Shown here: positions 52,196-61,187 of the stretch, piece by piece
How positions within the stretch are numbered: the stretch's first letter is position 1
Layout: each line of letters starts with the position of its first letter
Source: Duganella aquatilis
GTDB taxonomy: Bacteria; Pseudomonadota; Gammaproteobacteria; Burkholderiales; Burkholderiaceae_D
Direction: 5' to 3'
Assembly (NCBI RefSeq): GCF_009674565.1
Contig: NZ_WKJL01000005.1
Coordinates: 248,001-312,000, forward strand
Length of the DNA stretch: 64,000 nucleotides
Made by a program: the position numbers and the translations under genes
Notes under the pieces: generated by a model
Database searches by the model: none
What the model saw: the letters and a program-made list of their open reading frames with translations, nothing else
What the model was told of the DNA's origin: nothing

Positions 52196-54378
52196 ACGCG
52201 CCGCTCTCCCGCCGCAGTTTCCTGAAGATGAGCGGTGGCCTGGTCGTCGCTTTCCATATTCCGTTCGAGGCCATGGCTGCGGAGCAGAAGCCGATCGCCA
52301 AGGGCGCGGCCGAGTCCACGCCGGAAGTCAATGCCTGGGTAGTCGTCAAGCCCGATGACAGCATCGTGATCCGCATCGCCCGTTCCGAGATGGGGCAGGG
52401 CACGCTGACCGGCCTGGCGCAACTGGTGGCGGAAGAACTGGACGCCGACTGGAGCAAGGTCACCACCGAATATCCATCGCCGGGACAGAACCTGGCGCGC
52501 AAGCGCGTGTGGGGCAGTTTCTCCACCGGCGGCAGCCGTGGCGTGCGCGAGTCGCACGACTATGTGCGCAAGGGCGGCGCCATTGCGCGCACCATGCTGG
52601 TCCAGGCCGCGGCCGATGCGTGGAAGGTGCCGGCGTCCGAATGCGTGGCCGCCGCCAGCGTGATCACGCATACGCCGTCCGGCCGCACCGTCAGCTACGG
52701 CAAGGTGGCTGATGCCGCCGCCAAGCTGACCGCGCCGGCCGAGGTGGCGCTGAAAGATCCGAAGGACTGGAAGCTGGCCGGCAAGCGCCTGGCGCGACTC
52801 GACACGGTCGACAAGACCACCGGCGCGCAGATCTACGGCATGGACATCAGGATGCCCGGCATGCTGAACGCGGCCATCAAGGATTGCCCGGTGTTCGGCG
52901 GTACGGTGAAGAGCTTCGACGCTTCCACCATCGAAAAGCGCCCCGGCGTGAAGAAGGTGTTCAAGCTGGGCGACAGCGCCGTGGTGGTGGTGGCCGATAC
53001 CTGGTGGCGCGCCAAGTCCGCACTCGACGCGCTGAACATCGAATGGGACAAAGGCCCGAACGCCAAGCTGTCCAGCAAGGACATCGCCGCCACGCTGAAG
53101 GCCGCGCTGGATGCACCGGAAGCGGTGGTGGGCAACTCGAACGGCGACGCCAAGGCGGCCATCGCCAGCGCCCCGCGCAAGATCGAAGCGGTGTACTCGT
53201 TCCCGTGGCTGAATCACGCCACCATGGAAACCATGAACGCCACCGCGATCTGGACGCCGGAGCGCTGTGAAGTGTGGACGCCGACGCAGAACGGCGAAGC
53301 CGCGCTGGCCGCGACGGCGGAAGCAGCCGGTCTGCCGGCCGCCAAGTGCGACGTCTACAAGATGCACCTGGGCGGCGGCTTTGGCCGTCGCGGCGCCACG
53401 CATGACTGGGTGACGCAGACGGTGAAGATCGCCAAGGAATTCCCCGGCACGCCGATCAAGTTGATCTGGACGCGCGAGGAAGACATGCTGCACGGCCGCT
53501 ACCATCCGATCACGCAGTGCAAGCTGACGGCTGGCCTGGACGCCAAGGGCAATGTGACGGCGCTGCACATGCGCATCGCCGGCCAGTCGATCCTGGCGTC
53601 GCTCGGCTCCACGCTCAAGGATGGCAAGGACCCGGTGGTGTTCCAGGGCCTGAACGCGCCGGGGCCGGAGGCGTCGATCGGCTACAGCTTCCCGAACCTG
53701 CTGGTGGACCATGCGATGCGCAATCCGCCGGTGCCGGCGGGCTTCTGGCGCGGCGTGAACCTGAACCAGAATACGATTTACCTCGAATGCTTCATGGACG
53801 AACTGGCGCATGCGACCAAGCAGGATCCGCTGGCCTTCCGCCGCAAGATGATGGCCGATCATCCCAAGCACCTGGCCGTGCTGAACGCGGTGGCCGAGAA
53901 GATCGGCTGGAACAAGCCGGCGCCGAAGGGCGTGTATCGCGGTCTGGCGCAGACCATGGGCTTCGGCAGCTACGTGGCCGCGTGCGCCGAGGTGTCGGTG
54001 GATCGCAAGACCGGCAAGGTGAAGATCCACCGCATCGTCGCCGCCACCGATCCGGGCTACGCTGTGAATCCGCAGCAGATCGAGGCGCAGGTGGAAGGTT
54101 CCTTCGTCTACGGCCTGTCCGCATCGCTGTACGGCGAGTGCACGCTGAAGGATGGCCAGATGGAACAGCAGAACTTCGACACCTACCAGGTGATGAAGCT
54201 GGACGAGATGCCGAAGGTGGAATCGATCATCATGCCGTCCGGCGGCTTCTGGGGCGGCGTGGGCGAGCCGACGATTGCGGTGGCCGCACCGGCGGTGCTG
54301 AACGCGATCTTCGCCGCCACCGGCAAGCGCGTGCGCGATCTGCCGCTGAAGAACCACAACCTGGTGAAGAAGGCCTAG
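52192..54378 (+). CDS. Molybdenum hydroxylase large subunit (IorB-like), Tat-exported
   Basis: A 728-residue molybdopterin-cytosine-dinucleotide enzyme of the xanthine oxidase family. Twin-arginine signal [11 protein letters not shown] at 6-16, so exported folded with its small subunit. Two tandem cofactor-binding regions, with SEMGQG near residue 66, [10 protein letters not shown], and the catalytic glutamate in [14 protein letters not shown] near the end. Such enzymes hydroxylate aldehydes or N-heterocycles using water. Substrate unknown; being followed after 1 bp by soxX is unusual and may mean that electrons go to periplasmic cytochromes. Confidence 0.9.
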   Translation: MNAPLSRRSFLKMSGGLVVAFHIPFEAMAAEQKPIAKGAAESTPEVNAWVVVKPDDSIVIRIARSEMGQGTLTGLAQLVAEELDADWSKVTTEYPSPGQNLARKRVWGSFSTGGSRGVRESHDYVRKGGAIARTMLVQAAADAWKVPASECVAAASVITHTPSGRTVSYGKVADAAAKLTAPAEVALKDPKDWKLAGKRLARLDTVDKTTGAQIYGMDIRMPGMLNAAIKDCPVFGGTVKSFDASTIEKRPGVKKVFKLGDSAVVVVADTWWRAKSALDALNIEWDKGPNAKLSSKDIAATLKAALDAPEAVVGNSNGDAKAAIASAPRKIEAVYSFPWLNHATMETMNATAIWTPERCEVWTPTQNGEAALAATAEAAGLPAAKCDVYKMHLGGGFGRRGATHDWVTQTVKIAKEFPGTPIKLIWTREEDMLHGRYHPITQCKLTAGLDAKGNVTALHMRIAGQSILASLGSTLKDGKDPVVFQGLNAPGPEASIGYSFPNLLVDHAMRNPPVPAGFWRGVNLNQNTIYLECFMDELAHATKQDPLAFRRKMMADHPKHLAVLNAVAEKIGWNKPAPKGVYRGLAQTMGFGSYVAACAEVSVDRKTGKVKIHRIVAATDPGYAVNPQQIEAQVEGSFVYGLSASLYGECTLKDGQMEQQNFDTYQVMKLDEMPKVESIIMPSGGFWGGVGEPTIAVAAPAVLNAIFAATGKRVRDLPLKNHNLVKKA

Positions 54379-54379
54379 C

Positions 54380-54850
54380 ATGACGGCGCGCAGGCGCAGC
54401 GGCGCAGCGAGGGCATTGGCCCTGGCCGCGCTGCTACACGGCGCGTTCGCTTCGTCTGCCGCTGAACCGTTCGTCGTGGCCGGCGACGGCATCGCGTCAC
54501 CGCTGCCCGGCGCAACGGCCGGCGATGCGGTGCGCGGCCGTGCCATCGTCGCCAATCGCCAGGTCGGCCTTTGCCTGCTGTGCCACACTGGCCCCGTCGC
54601 GGAAGAGCGCTTTCAAGGCAACCTCGCACCGGATCTGCAAGGCGCCGGCCGGCGCTGGACCGCCGCCCAGCTGCGCCTGCGCATCGTGGACGCCAGCCAC
54701 TTCAATCCATCGACCATCATGCCCTCCTACTACAAGACCGAAGGCCTGAACCGCGTAGCCGTCGGCTACCAGAACAAAACCATCCTCACCGCGCAGCAGA
54801 TCGAAGACGTCATCGCCTGGCTGCAAACGCTGAAGGACACCGCACCATGA
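54380..54850 (+). CDS. soxX: Sulfur-oxidation cytochrome c, SoxX
   Basis: A 156-residue periplasmic cytochrome with signal peptide (about 1-28) and one heme site C65-LL-C68-H69. ERFQGNLAPDLQGAG, LRLRIVDASHFNPSTIMPSYY (Met ligand) and GLNRVAVGYQ are SoxX hallmarks. In the SoxXA complex it takes electrons when SoxA joins thiosulfate to the SoxY cysteine. Start 1 bp after the molybdenum hydroxylase gene, and ATGA overlap with soxY. Confidence 0.9.
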   Translation: MTARRRSGAARALALAALLHGAFASSAAEPFVVAGDGIASPLPGATAGDAVRGRAIVANRQVGLCLLCHTGPVAEERFQGNLAPDLQGAGRRWTAAQLRLRIVDASHFNPSTIMPSYYKTEGLNRVAVGYQNKTILTAQQIEDVIAWLQTLKDTAP

Positions 54851-55284
54851 AACGCCGCGACCTGCTCGGCCTGACGTTGCTGGCGCTGGTGCGTCCGGCC
54901 TCCGCCACGCCGACGGAAATGGCGGCCGCCATCAACACCTTCACCGGCGGCGCCAAACCGCAGGAAGGCAAAGTCACTTTCGACGTCGCGCAGCTGATCG
55001 ACAACGGCAACGCTGTTCCCGTCACCATCACCGTCGACAGCCCGATGAGTGCTGCAGACCATGTCCGCGCCATCGCCATCTTCACCGAGCGCAATCCGCA
55101 AACCGATGTGGCGATCTTCACGCTGGGACCGCGCGCCGGCAAGGCGGAAGTCTCCACCCGCATCCGCCTCGCCACCTCGCAGCGGTTGATGGCCGTGGCG
55201 CGCATGAGCGACGGCAGCTACTGGTCGCACGGCGTGGATGTCATCGTCGCACTGGCGGCGTGCGTGGAAGGCGAGGCGCCCTGA
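54847..55284 (+). CDS. soxY: Sulfur carrier protein SoxY, with atypical C-terminus
   Basis: A 145-residue exported protein, MKRRDLLGLTLLALV signal (Tat-like), Ig-like fold with NGNAVPVTITVDSPM and NPQTDVAIFTLGPRAGKAEVSTRIRLA as in SoxY. In canonical SoxY the chain ends in GGCGG, whose Cys carries the sulfur intermediates. Here the end is LAACVEGEAP: the cysteine (C139) is kept but the glycines are lost and six residues follow. It may be a variant with a different partner or reaction. Overlaps soxX and soxZ. Confidence 0.85.
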   Translation: MKRRDLLGLTLLALVRPASATPTEMAAAINTFTGGAKPQEGKVTFDVAQLIDNGNAVPVTITVDSPMSAADHVRAIAIFTERNPQTDVAIFTLGPRAGKAEVSTRIRLATSQRLMAVARMSDGSYWSHGVDVIVALAACVEGEAP

Positions 55285-55607
55285 TGGCCCGCGCACTGAT
55301 CCACATGCCGGCCACGGCGAAAAGCGGTGAGATCATCGAGATCCGCGCGCTGATCGGCCACCCGATGGAAACCGGCTATCGCGTCGGCGCCGATGGCAAG
55401 CTGCTGGCGCGCGAGATCATCCGTAAGTTCGTTTGCCGCTACAACGGTGAGCAGGTCTTCGGCGCCGAGCTGCATCAGGCCATATCGGCCAATCCCTACA
55501 TCGCCTTCTTCACGGTCGCCACGGAGAGCGGCACGCTGGAATTCACCTGGGAGGGCGACAACGGCTTTGCGCACAGCGAGAAGATGAATCTCACGGTGAG
55601 CGCGTAA
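55284..55607 (+). CDS. soxZ: Sulfur-oxidation protein SoxZ
   Basis: A 107-residue beta-sandwich partner of SoxY. GEIIEIRALIGHPMETGYR is the SoxZ N-terminal signature, with FTVATESGTLEFTWEGDNG towards the end. It has no signal peptide, as usual: it is co-exported bound to SoxY. One-base overlaps at both ends (TGATG with soxY, TAATG with soxA) show tight coupling. ATG 55284 chosen over 55260 because the family starts there. Confidence 0.93.
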   Translation: MARALIHMPATAKSGEIIEIRALIGHPMETGYRVGADGKLLAREIIRKFVCRYNGEQVFGAELHQAISANPYIAFFTVATESGTLEFTWEGDNGFAHSEKMNLTVSA

Positions 55608-56338
55608 TGAAGCTGGCGCTGACTTTCGTCATGGTTGCCGCCTCCGCGCTGGCCGCCGACGACCGCCGCTCCGGTGCGGAATTCATGAGCGCTGCCACGC
55701 AAGCCATGCAGCGCGACGATGCGCAGAATCCGGCCATGCTGTGGATCGCGGGTGGTGAGGCGCAGTGGAATAAGTCCTGCGTGGCATGCCATGGTGACGC
55801 GCGCAGCAGCATGCGCGGCGTGGCTGCGCGCTTTCCAGCGTTCGATGCAGGCAGCGGCAAGGTGGTGAATCTGAGCCAGCGTATCAACCTCTGCGTCGAG
55901 CGGAAGCTGCACGCTACGCCGTTGCGTTTGGAAAGCGAAGAGCTGCTTGGGCTGGAGGCTTATGTGGCGATGCAGTCGCGCGGCATGCCGGTGACGCCGC
56001 CGCAGGATGCGGAAACCCGTGCTGCGGCCGCACGCGGGCAACAGCTGTACAAGCAGCGCATCGGCCAGCTGAACCTGTCCTGCGCGCAGTGTCACGACCA
56101 GCAATGGGGCAAGCGCCTGGCCGGTAGCACGATTCCGCAGGCGCATGCGAGTGCTTACCCGATCTACCGACTGGAATGGCAGGCGATGGGATCGTTGCAG
56201 CGCCGCCTGCGCAATTGCATGAGCGGCGTTCGCACCGAAGTACCCCGCTTCGGCGCGCAGGAGCTGACGGAACTGGAAGCATGGCTCGCGGTACGCGACA
56301 AAGGAATGCAAATAGAATCGCCAGGGGTGAGGCCCTAG
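55607..56338 (+). CDS. soxA: Sulfur-oxidation di-heme cytochrome SoxA
   Basis: A 243-residue periplasmic protein, signal peptide about 1-17. Two heme c sites, C58-VA-CH and C159-AQ-CH, and the active-site cysteine ligand C204 in RLRNCMSGVR. With SoxX it catalyses oxidative coupling of thiosulfate to SoxYZ. The two-heme form is one of the known SoxA types. Last gene of the tightly overlapping block; a palindromic element follows, then the flavocytochrome pair. Confidence 0.92.
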   Translation: MKLALTFVMVAASALAADDRRSGAEFMSAATQAMQRDDAQNPAMLWIAGGEAQWNKSCVACHGDARSSMRGVAARFPAFDAGSGKVVNLSQRINLCVERKLHATPLRLESEELLGLEAYVAMQSRGMPVTPPQDAETRAAAARGQQLYKQRIGQLNLSCAQCHDQQWGKRLAGSTIPQAHASAYPIYRLEWQAMGSLQRRLRNCMSGVRTEVPRFGAQELTELEAWLAVRDKGMQIESPGVRP

Positions 56339-56348
56339 CAGGCCGCCA

Positions 56349-56415
56349 ACCCGCACTGCGGCAAAAAAGGGGCTGACCCCGTACGGGGTCAGACCCTGGT
56401 ATCCGGGCTGCGGGT
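56349..56415. repeat. Short GGGGTCAG palindrome between soxA and the flavocytochrome genes
   Basis: Perfect 20-bp palindrome CTGACCCCGTACGGGGTCAG (56373-56392) nested in weaker outer arms ACCCGCA (56349-56355) and TGCGGGT (56409-56415). It belongs to the GGGGTCAG family by its core but has no TTCTGCC extension. It lies between two genes in the same direction, so here it is not at a convergent junction. Confidence 0.75.
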
Positions 56416-56445
56416 CCACGTCTCAATCATAGTTAGGAGGTGAAC

Positions 56446-56754
56446 ATGTTCAGGCTGATGCTAATAGTTACCCTAATCGCCGCGCCGGGTTTGGCGCGGG
56501 CCGAACCAACCATCGGCGCGCGCCTGGCCGCCACCTGCGCCGCCTGCCACGGCACCGCCGGCAACACCCAAGGCAGCACGCTGCCTCGCCTGGCCGGCCA
56601 GTCGCAGCAAGCGCTATCAGCCACCCTGCACGCCTTCAAAACCGGCCAACGCGAATCCACCATCATGACCCAGATCGCCAAAGGCTACACCGACGAACAG
56701 ATCGAACTGCTGGCCGCCTACTTCGCCGCACAAAAATCCGGAGGCCGTCCATGA
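56446..56754 (+). CDS. Monoheme c-type cytochrome, flavocytochrome c subunit-like
   Basis: A 102-residue periplasmic cytochrome: signal peptide about 1-17, heme site CAACH near residue 34, and LPRLAGQSQQAL plus GYTDEQIELLAAYF, as in the class I cytochromes that pair with sulfide dehydrogenase flavoproteins (FccA/SoxE). ATG 56446 has TTAGGAGGTGA ending a few bases before it; the in-frame GTG 56440 lies inside this site. Overlaps the flavoprotein gene by ATGA. It should carry electrons from the flavoprotein. Confidence 0.85.
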   Translation: MFRLMLIVTLIAAPGLARAEPTIGARLAATCAACHGTAGNTQGSTLPRLAGQSQQALSATLHAFKTGQRESTIMTQIAKGYTDEQIELLAAYFAAQKSGGRP

Positions 56755-58019
56755 AGCGCCGCCAATTCATCCAGGCCGCCGGCGCCAGTGCGCTGCTCGC
56801 CGGCTGCGCCACCATCACCGGCCAGGCCAAACCGCAAGTGGTGGTCATCGGCGGCGGCTACGGCGGCGCCACTGCCGCCCGCTACATCCGCATGTGGAGT
56901 GACAACAGCATCGCCGTCACGCTGATCGAACCCAACGCCAGCTTCATCTCCTGCCCACTCTCCAACCTGGTGCTGGGCGGTTCGCGCCAGATCGGCGACC
57001 TGACCATGTCCATCAACGCGCTCGCCGACAAGCACGGCGTGCGCATCGTGCGCGACACCGTCACCAGCATCAACGCCGACAAACGCACGCTGGCGCTGGC
57101 CGGCGGCCAGACACTGAGCTACGACCGCCTGATCGTCTCGCCCGGCGTCGACTTCATGTGGGACCAACTGCCCGGCATGCTCAAACCAGGCGCGCAGGAC
57201 GCCATCCTCCACGCCTGGAAAGCCGGCGCCCAAACCGTCGCCCTGCGCGCGCAGCTGGAAGCGATGCCGGATGGCGGCGTCTACGCCATGACCATCCCGG
57301 CCGCACCGTACCGCTGCCCGCCCGGTCCCTACGAACGCGCATCGCAGGTGGCTTTCTACTTCAGCCGCCACAAGCCCAAGTCCAAGGTGCTGATCCTGGA
57401 CGCCAATGACGACGTGGTCTCCAAAGGTCCGCTGTTCAAGAAGGTATGGCGCGAGCGCTACGCCGGCATCATCGACTACCGTCCCTCATTCCGCACCGCC
57501 GACGTGGACGCCGCCGCCCGCACCGCCATCTCCGAACTGGGCGACAAGGTGCAGGCCGATGTGCTGAACGTGATCCCGCCGCAGCGCGCCGGCAGCATCG
57601 CCGTGCAGAGCGGCCTGGCCAACGCCAACGCGCGCTGGTGCGGCGTCGACTTCCTCACCTTCGAGTCGACGCAGGAGAAGAACATTCACGTGCTGGGCGA
57701 CGCCATCGCCGTGGCGCCGCTGATGCCCAAGTCCGCGCACATGGCCAACCAGCACGCCAAGGTGTGCGCGGCAGCCGTGGTGGACCTGCTCAGCGGCCGT
57801 GCGCCGGACGCGCATCCCATGCTGACCAACACCTGCTACAGCTTTGTCTCCGACCATGACGTGATCCACGTCGCCTCGGTCCACGCGTATGACGCGGCGA
57901 AGAAGACGCTGCTGGTGGTGTCCGGTTCCGGCGGCGTATCGTCCGGCCCCAGCGCGCTGGAAGGCGAGTACGCGATGAACTGGGCCCACAACATCTGGGC
58001 CGATACGCTGGGCGCCTGA
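56751..58019 (+). CDS. fccB: Flavocytochrome c sulfide dehydrogenase flavoprotein (FccB/SoxF-like)
   Basis: A 422-residue FAD protein of the sulfide dehydrogenase family. A Tat-like signal MKRRQFIQAAGASALLAGCA (also a possible lipobox LLAGC), then the dinucleotide-binding VVVIGGGYGGATAARYIR, redox Cys in FISCPLSNLVLGG and PYRCPPGPYERA, and VLGDAIAVAPLMPKSAHMANQH for FAD. It oxidises sulfide to sulfur or polysulfide in the periplasm, passing electrons to the cytochrome encoded just upstream. Convergent with the efflux outer-membrane gene, stops 1 bp apart. Confidence 0.9.
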   Translation: MKRRQFIQAAGASALLAGCATITGQAKPQVVVIGGGYGGATAARYIRMWSDNSIAVTLIEPNASFISCPLSNLVLGGSRQIGDLTMSINALADKHGVRIVRDTVTSINADKRTLALAGGQTLSYDRLIVSPGVDFMWDQLPGMLKPGAQDAILHAWKAGAQTVALRAQLEAMPDGGVYAMTIPAAPYRCPPGPYERASQVAFYFSRHKPKSKVLILDANDDVVSKGPLFKKVWRERYAGIIDYRPSFRTADVDAAARTAISELGDKVQADVLNVIPPQRAGSIAVQSGLANANARWCGVDFLTFESTQEKNIHVLGDAIAVAPLMPKSAHMANQHAKVCAAAVVDLLSGRAPDAHPMLTNTCYSFVSDHDVIHVASVHAYDAAKKTLLVVSGSGGVSSGPSALEGEYAMNWAHNIWADTLGA

Positions 58020-58020
58020 C

Positions 58021-59520
58021 CTACCAGCCGCCGCCCGCCGCGCGGAAGGTGGCGACGGCGGCGCGGGCGTTGTCCGCATTTACGCGGGCCATCTGGTCGC
58101 GCGAGGCGAGCAGCTGGCGTTGCTCCTCCAGCACTTCGTACAGGCTGACCGCGCCGCCCTTGTAGGCCAGTTCGGAGGCGTCGCGGGCGCGGATGTGGGC
58201 GTCGACTTCGTTGGACAGTTCGGCATGCTGCGCTTCCAGTTGCGTGAGGGTGATGACGGCGTTTTCTACATCTTCCGCCGCGCGCAGCACGGCTTTGCGG
58301 TAGGCGGCCAGCGCTTCGGCGTTGGCGCCCCTGGCGCGGGCGACGTCGGCATCGATGCGGCCGAAGTCGAACAGCCGCCAGCGCAGACCGGCCGCCACCT
58401 GCGGCTGCAGCGAGGCGGCGCTCAGCAGACCGTTGGCGCCCAGGCTGCTGAGGCCCAGCAGGGCGGATAGCGTCACCTTCGGATAGTACTCGGCCATGGC
58501 CGCGCTGATCTGCGCGTTGGAGGCGGCCAGGCGGCGCTCGGCCGCAATCACGTCCGGCCGCCGGCGCAGCAGGTCCGCCGGCCCTTGCGACAGCTCGATG
58601 GCCGGTACGCGCGTCTCCGGTGCCACCGTGGCGCCCGGCCGCCCCTCGATCGGCGTCGCCGCATCGGCAGCCACCGACGCGCCAGCGGCCGTCGTCGCCA
58701 GCTCCGCCGCATAGGTGCCTGGCGCCGCGCCCATCAGCACATCCAGCCGATTCAGCTGCACTTCCAGCTCGATGCGCAGCGGCGGCACGGTGGCGCGGGC
58801 CTGCGCCACCAGCGCCTCGGCCTGCGCCGATTCGCGGCTGGACGCCAGACCATCGGCCAGGCGCAAACGCACCAGCTCCAGCAAGCGCCCGTTGTTGGCA
58901 ATCTGCTCCTGCGCCAGGGCGATGCGCCGCTGCGCGCCGCGCACACGGAAGTAGGCGTCGGCCGCTTCCGCCGTCACCGATACCCGCACGCCCAGCCGAT
59001 CCGCCTCGGCGGCCTGCGCCTCGGCGCTGGCCGCCTGCGCGCCATTCCGCAGACCGCCCGCCACATCCAGCTCCCAACTGGCGCCCAGGCCCGCATCGTA
59101 AATCGACTGCTCGCGGTTATAGCCAGGGAAGCTGCTGGCGATCTTGCCGATCGGGCTGTTCACCGACTGCCGCTGGTGCGCCACGCTGGCCGATGCGCCG
59201 CCTTCCGGCAGCAACCGCGCATCCGCCATGCGCGCCGCCGCCCGCGCCTGATCCACGCGCGCCATTGCCGCCGCCAGGTCCAGGTTCTGCGCCAGCACCC
59301 GCGTCACGATGCGCTGCAGGGCGGGATCGTCAAAGCCGTCCCACCACGCATCCAGTGCCGGCGCCGGCAGCGTCGCCTGGCGTTCGGCCAGCGTGCCCGC
59401 CGAGTGATAGGCCGCCGCCAGCGGCGCATCCGGCCGCTGATACGCCGGCCCGGTCGCGCATCCCGCCAGCGCGGTCAGGGCCAGCAGGCCGGCGCTTGCC
59501 AGCCGAATTGTCTTGTCCAT
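58021..59520 (-). CDS. Outer-membrane efflux lipoprotein (NodT/OprM family)
   Basis: A 499-residue TolC-like channel. Lipobox LAGCATGP (Cys about residue 21), then two homologous helical/barrel halves (WWDGFDDPALQRIV, LDVAGGLRNGAQAA, LSQGPADLLRRRPDVIAAERRL, WRLFDFGRIDADVARARG). It diverges from the hxlR-emrAB operon across a shared control region, so it probably completes that tripartite drug pump in the outer membrane. It might also serve the type I system at 21-25 kb, but distance argues against that. Confidence 0.92.
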   Translation of the reverse strand: MDKTIRLASAGLLALTALAGCATGPAYQRPDAPLAAAYHSAGTLAERQATLPAPALDAWWDGFDDPALQRIVTRVLAQNLDLAAAMARVDQARAAARMADARLLPEGGASASVAHQRQSVNSPIGKIASSFPGYNREQSIYDAGLGASWELDVAGGLRNGAQAASAEAQAAEADRLGVRVSVTAEAADAYFRVRGAQRRIALAQEQIANNGRLLELVRLRLADGLASSRESAQAEALVAQARATVPPLRIELEVQLNRLDVLMGAAPGTYAAELATTAAGASVAADAATPIEGRPGATVAPETRVPAIELSQGPADLLRRRPDVIAAERRLAASNAQISAAMAEYYPKVTLSALLGLSSLGANGLLSAASLQPQVAAGLRWRLFDFGRIDADVARARGANAEALAAYRKAVLRAAEDVENAVITLTQLEAQHAELSNEVDAHIRARDASELAYKGGAVSLYEVLEEQRQLLASRDQMARVNADNARAAVATFRAAGGGW

Positions 59521-59543
59521 TTTGCACTCCCTAAAAAAGTCTG

Positions 59544-59576
59544 TTGCAAGTTGATACTAACAAGTATATGCTTGTT
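59544..59576. promoter_or_regulatory. Promoter of hxlR-emrAB overlapped by a double palindromic operator
   Basis: TTGCAA (59544-59549), 17-bp spacer, TATGCT (59567-59572). Within it, ATACT-AACA-AGTAT (59554-59567) and the overlapping AACAAG/CTTGTT (59559-59564, 59571-59576). ATACT/AGTAT symmetry resembles operators of HxlR/DUF24 regulators. Binding here would occlude the -10, fitting autorepression, and could also control the divergent efflux gene 24 bp away. Confidence 0.55.
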
Positions 59577-59619
59577 TTCATGATGACTGCAATCAATAAA
59601 TTTCGGAAGGACGAAAACC

Positions 59620-60129
59620 ATGCTTAAGACGAATCTGAGCGCCATGCCATGCCCGATCGCGCGCAGTCTGGACCGGGTGGGCGAGTGGTGGAGCATCATG
59701 ATCCTGCGCGAATGCTTCTACGGCGAGACGCGCTTCGACGGCTTCAAGAAAAGCCTGGGCATCGCGCCCAATATGCTGACCCGCCGCCTGAACGACATGG
59801 TGGAATCCGGCCTGCTGGAACGCCGCCAGTATTCCGACAAGCCGCCGCGCGACGAATACGTGCTGACCGAGGTCGGCCGCGATTTCCGTCCGGTGATGCT
59901 GGCCATGCTCGCCTGGGGCAACAAGCACTTCGCGCCGGAGGGCAAGGCCATCATCCTGCGCGACAGCGTGACCGGTGAGGAAGCCGATCCGGTGCTGACG
60001 GACGCCAATACCGGCCTGCCCATCGACCTCGCGCGCCACTTCACCGCCGCCGGCCCTGCCGCCACCGAATCCACCCACCTGCGCATGCAGCGCGCAGCAG
60101 AACGGCGCGCCGCCGCCAAGGGAGAATGA
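59620..60129 (+). CDS. HxlR (DUF24) family transcriptional regulator
   Basis: A 169-residue winged-helix regulator. MPCPIARSLDRVGEWWSIMILRE contains the N-terminal cysteine (C11) that is the redox or electrophile sensor in several HxlR proteins; FKKSLGIAPNMLTRRLNDMVESGLL is the recognition helix region. Probably represses the efflux genes and derepresses on quinone-like or oxidative stress. ATGA overlap with the fusion-protein gene. The C-terminal 50 residues extend beyond the common domain. Confidence 0.9.
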   Translation: MLKTNLSAMPCPIARSLDRVGEWWSIMILRECFYGETRFDGFKKSLGIAPNMLTRRLNDMVESGLLERRQYSDKPPRDEYVLTEVGRDFRPVMLAMLAWGNKHFAPEGKAIILRDSVTGEEADPVLTDANTGLPIDLARHFTAAGPAATESTHLRMQRAAERRAAAKGE

Positions 60130-61187
60130 ACATGACCACGACTCCCAACCGCAAGCGCCTGATCACGCGCGCAGTCATCGCCGCTGTCGCCGTCGGCGCC
60201 GTGGGCTTCGGCTACCACTGGTGGAGCACCGGCCGCTTCATTGAAGACACCGACGACGCCTACATCGGCGGCAACGTGACGGTGATCGCGCCCAAGGTGG
60301 CCGGCTACATCGCCAAGCTGGAAGTGAGCGACAACCAGCTGGTGCACGCCGGCGACGTGATCGCCCGTCTGGACGACCGCGACTACCGCGCCGCGCTGGC
60401 CAAGGCGGAAGGCGCGGTGGCCGCCGCCCAGGCCACGCTGGCCAACCTGGACGCCACGCGCCAGCTGCAGGACGCGGTGATCGGCCAGGCCCGCGCCGGC
60501 GTCAACGCCAGCAGCGCCGAGACGGCACGCGCCCGCGACGACCAGACGCGCTACCAGAACCTGTCCGCCAAGGCGGCCGTGTCGCTGCAAAGCTCGCAGA
60601 AGGCGGACGCGGAATACAAGCAGGCCCTGGCCGGCGACCAGAAAGCGCAGGCGCAACTGACCGCCGCCCAGCGCGAGCTGGACGTGATCGGCACCCGCAA
60701 GCAGCAGGCGCAGGCTGCGCTGGAGCAGGCGATGGCGGAACGCGACCTGGCGCGCCTGAATGTGGACTACACGGTGCTGCGCGCGCCGATCGACGGCGTG
60801 ATCGGCAACCGCCGCGCGCGCGTAGGCGCTTATGCGACGGTCGGCAACCAGCTGCTGTCCATCGTGCCGGCGCGCGGCCTGTGGGTGGACGCCAACTTCA
60901 AGGAAGGCCAGCTGGCGCGCTTCCAGCCCGGCCAGCGCGCCACCATCGTGGCCGATGTAATGCCGGGTCATGTCTTCCACGGCACGGTGGCCAGCCTGGC
61001 GCCGGCCACCGGCGCGCAATTCAGCGTGCTGCCGCCGGAGAACGCCACCGGCAACTTCACCAAGATCGTCCAGCGCGTGCCGGTGCGGATCGTGCTCGAT
61101 GAACGCGACGGCGCGCTGGGCACGCTGCGTCCCGGCCTGTCGGTCAACGCCGAGATCGACGTGCGCAGCGCGGGCGGACAGCCATGA
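60126..61187 (+). CDS. EmrA-type membrane-fusion protein
   Basis: A 353-residue inner-membrane-anchored adaptor: one span about 12-32, DTDDAYIGGNVTVIAPKVAGYIAKLEVSDNQLV (split lipoyl), a coiled-coil hairpin about 95-205, and TVLRAPIDGVIGNRRARVGAYA. Connects the EmrB-type transporter to the outer-membrane channel. Start at 60126, overlapping the regulator stop; a second ATG two codons on is equally possible. Overlaps emrB-like gene by ATGA. Confidence 0.92.
   Translation: MNMTTTPNRKRLITRAVIAAVAVGAVGFGYHWWSTGRFIEDTDDAYIGGNVTVIAPKVAGYIAKLEVSDNQLVHAGDVIARLDDRDYRAALAKAEGAVAAAQATLANLDATRQLQDAVIGQARAGVNASSAETARARDDQTRYQNLSAKAAVSLQSSQKADAEYKQALAGDQKAQAQLTAAQRELDVIGTRKQQAQAALEQAMAERDLARLNVDYTVLRAPIDGVIGNRRARVGAYATVGNQLLSIVPARGLWVDANFKEGQLARFQPGQRATIVADVMPGHVFHGTVASLAPATGAQFSVLPPENATGNFTKIVQRVPVRIVLDERDGALGTLRPGLSVNAEIDVRSAGGQP

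Noticed and set aside
58021..59520. Outer-membrane channel as the missing partner of the type I system
   Set aside because: It is NodT/OprM-like and diverges from an EmrAB-type pump with a shared control region, 33 kb from the HlyBD genes. Use by both cannot be excluded but nothing here supports it.
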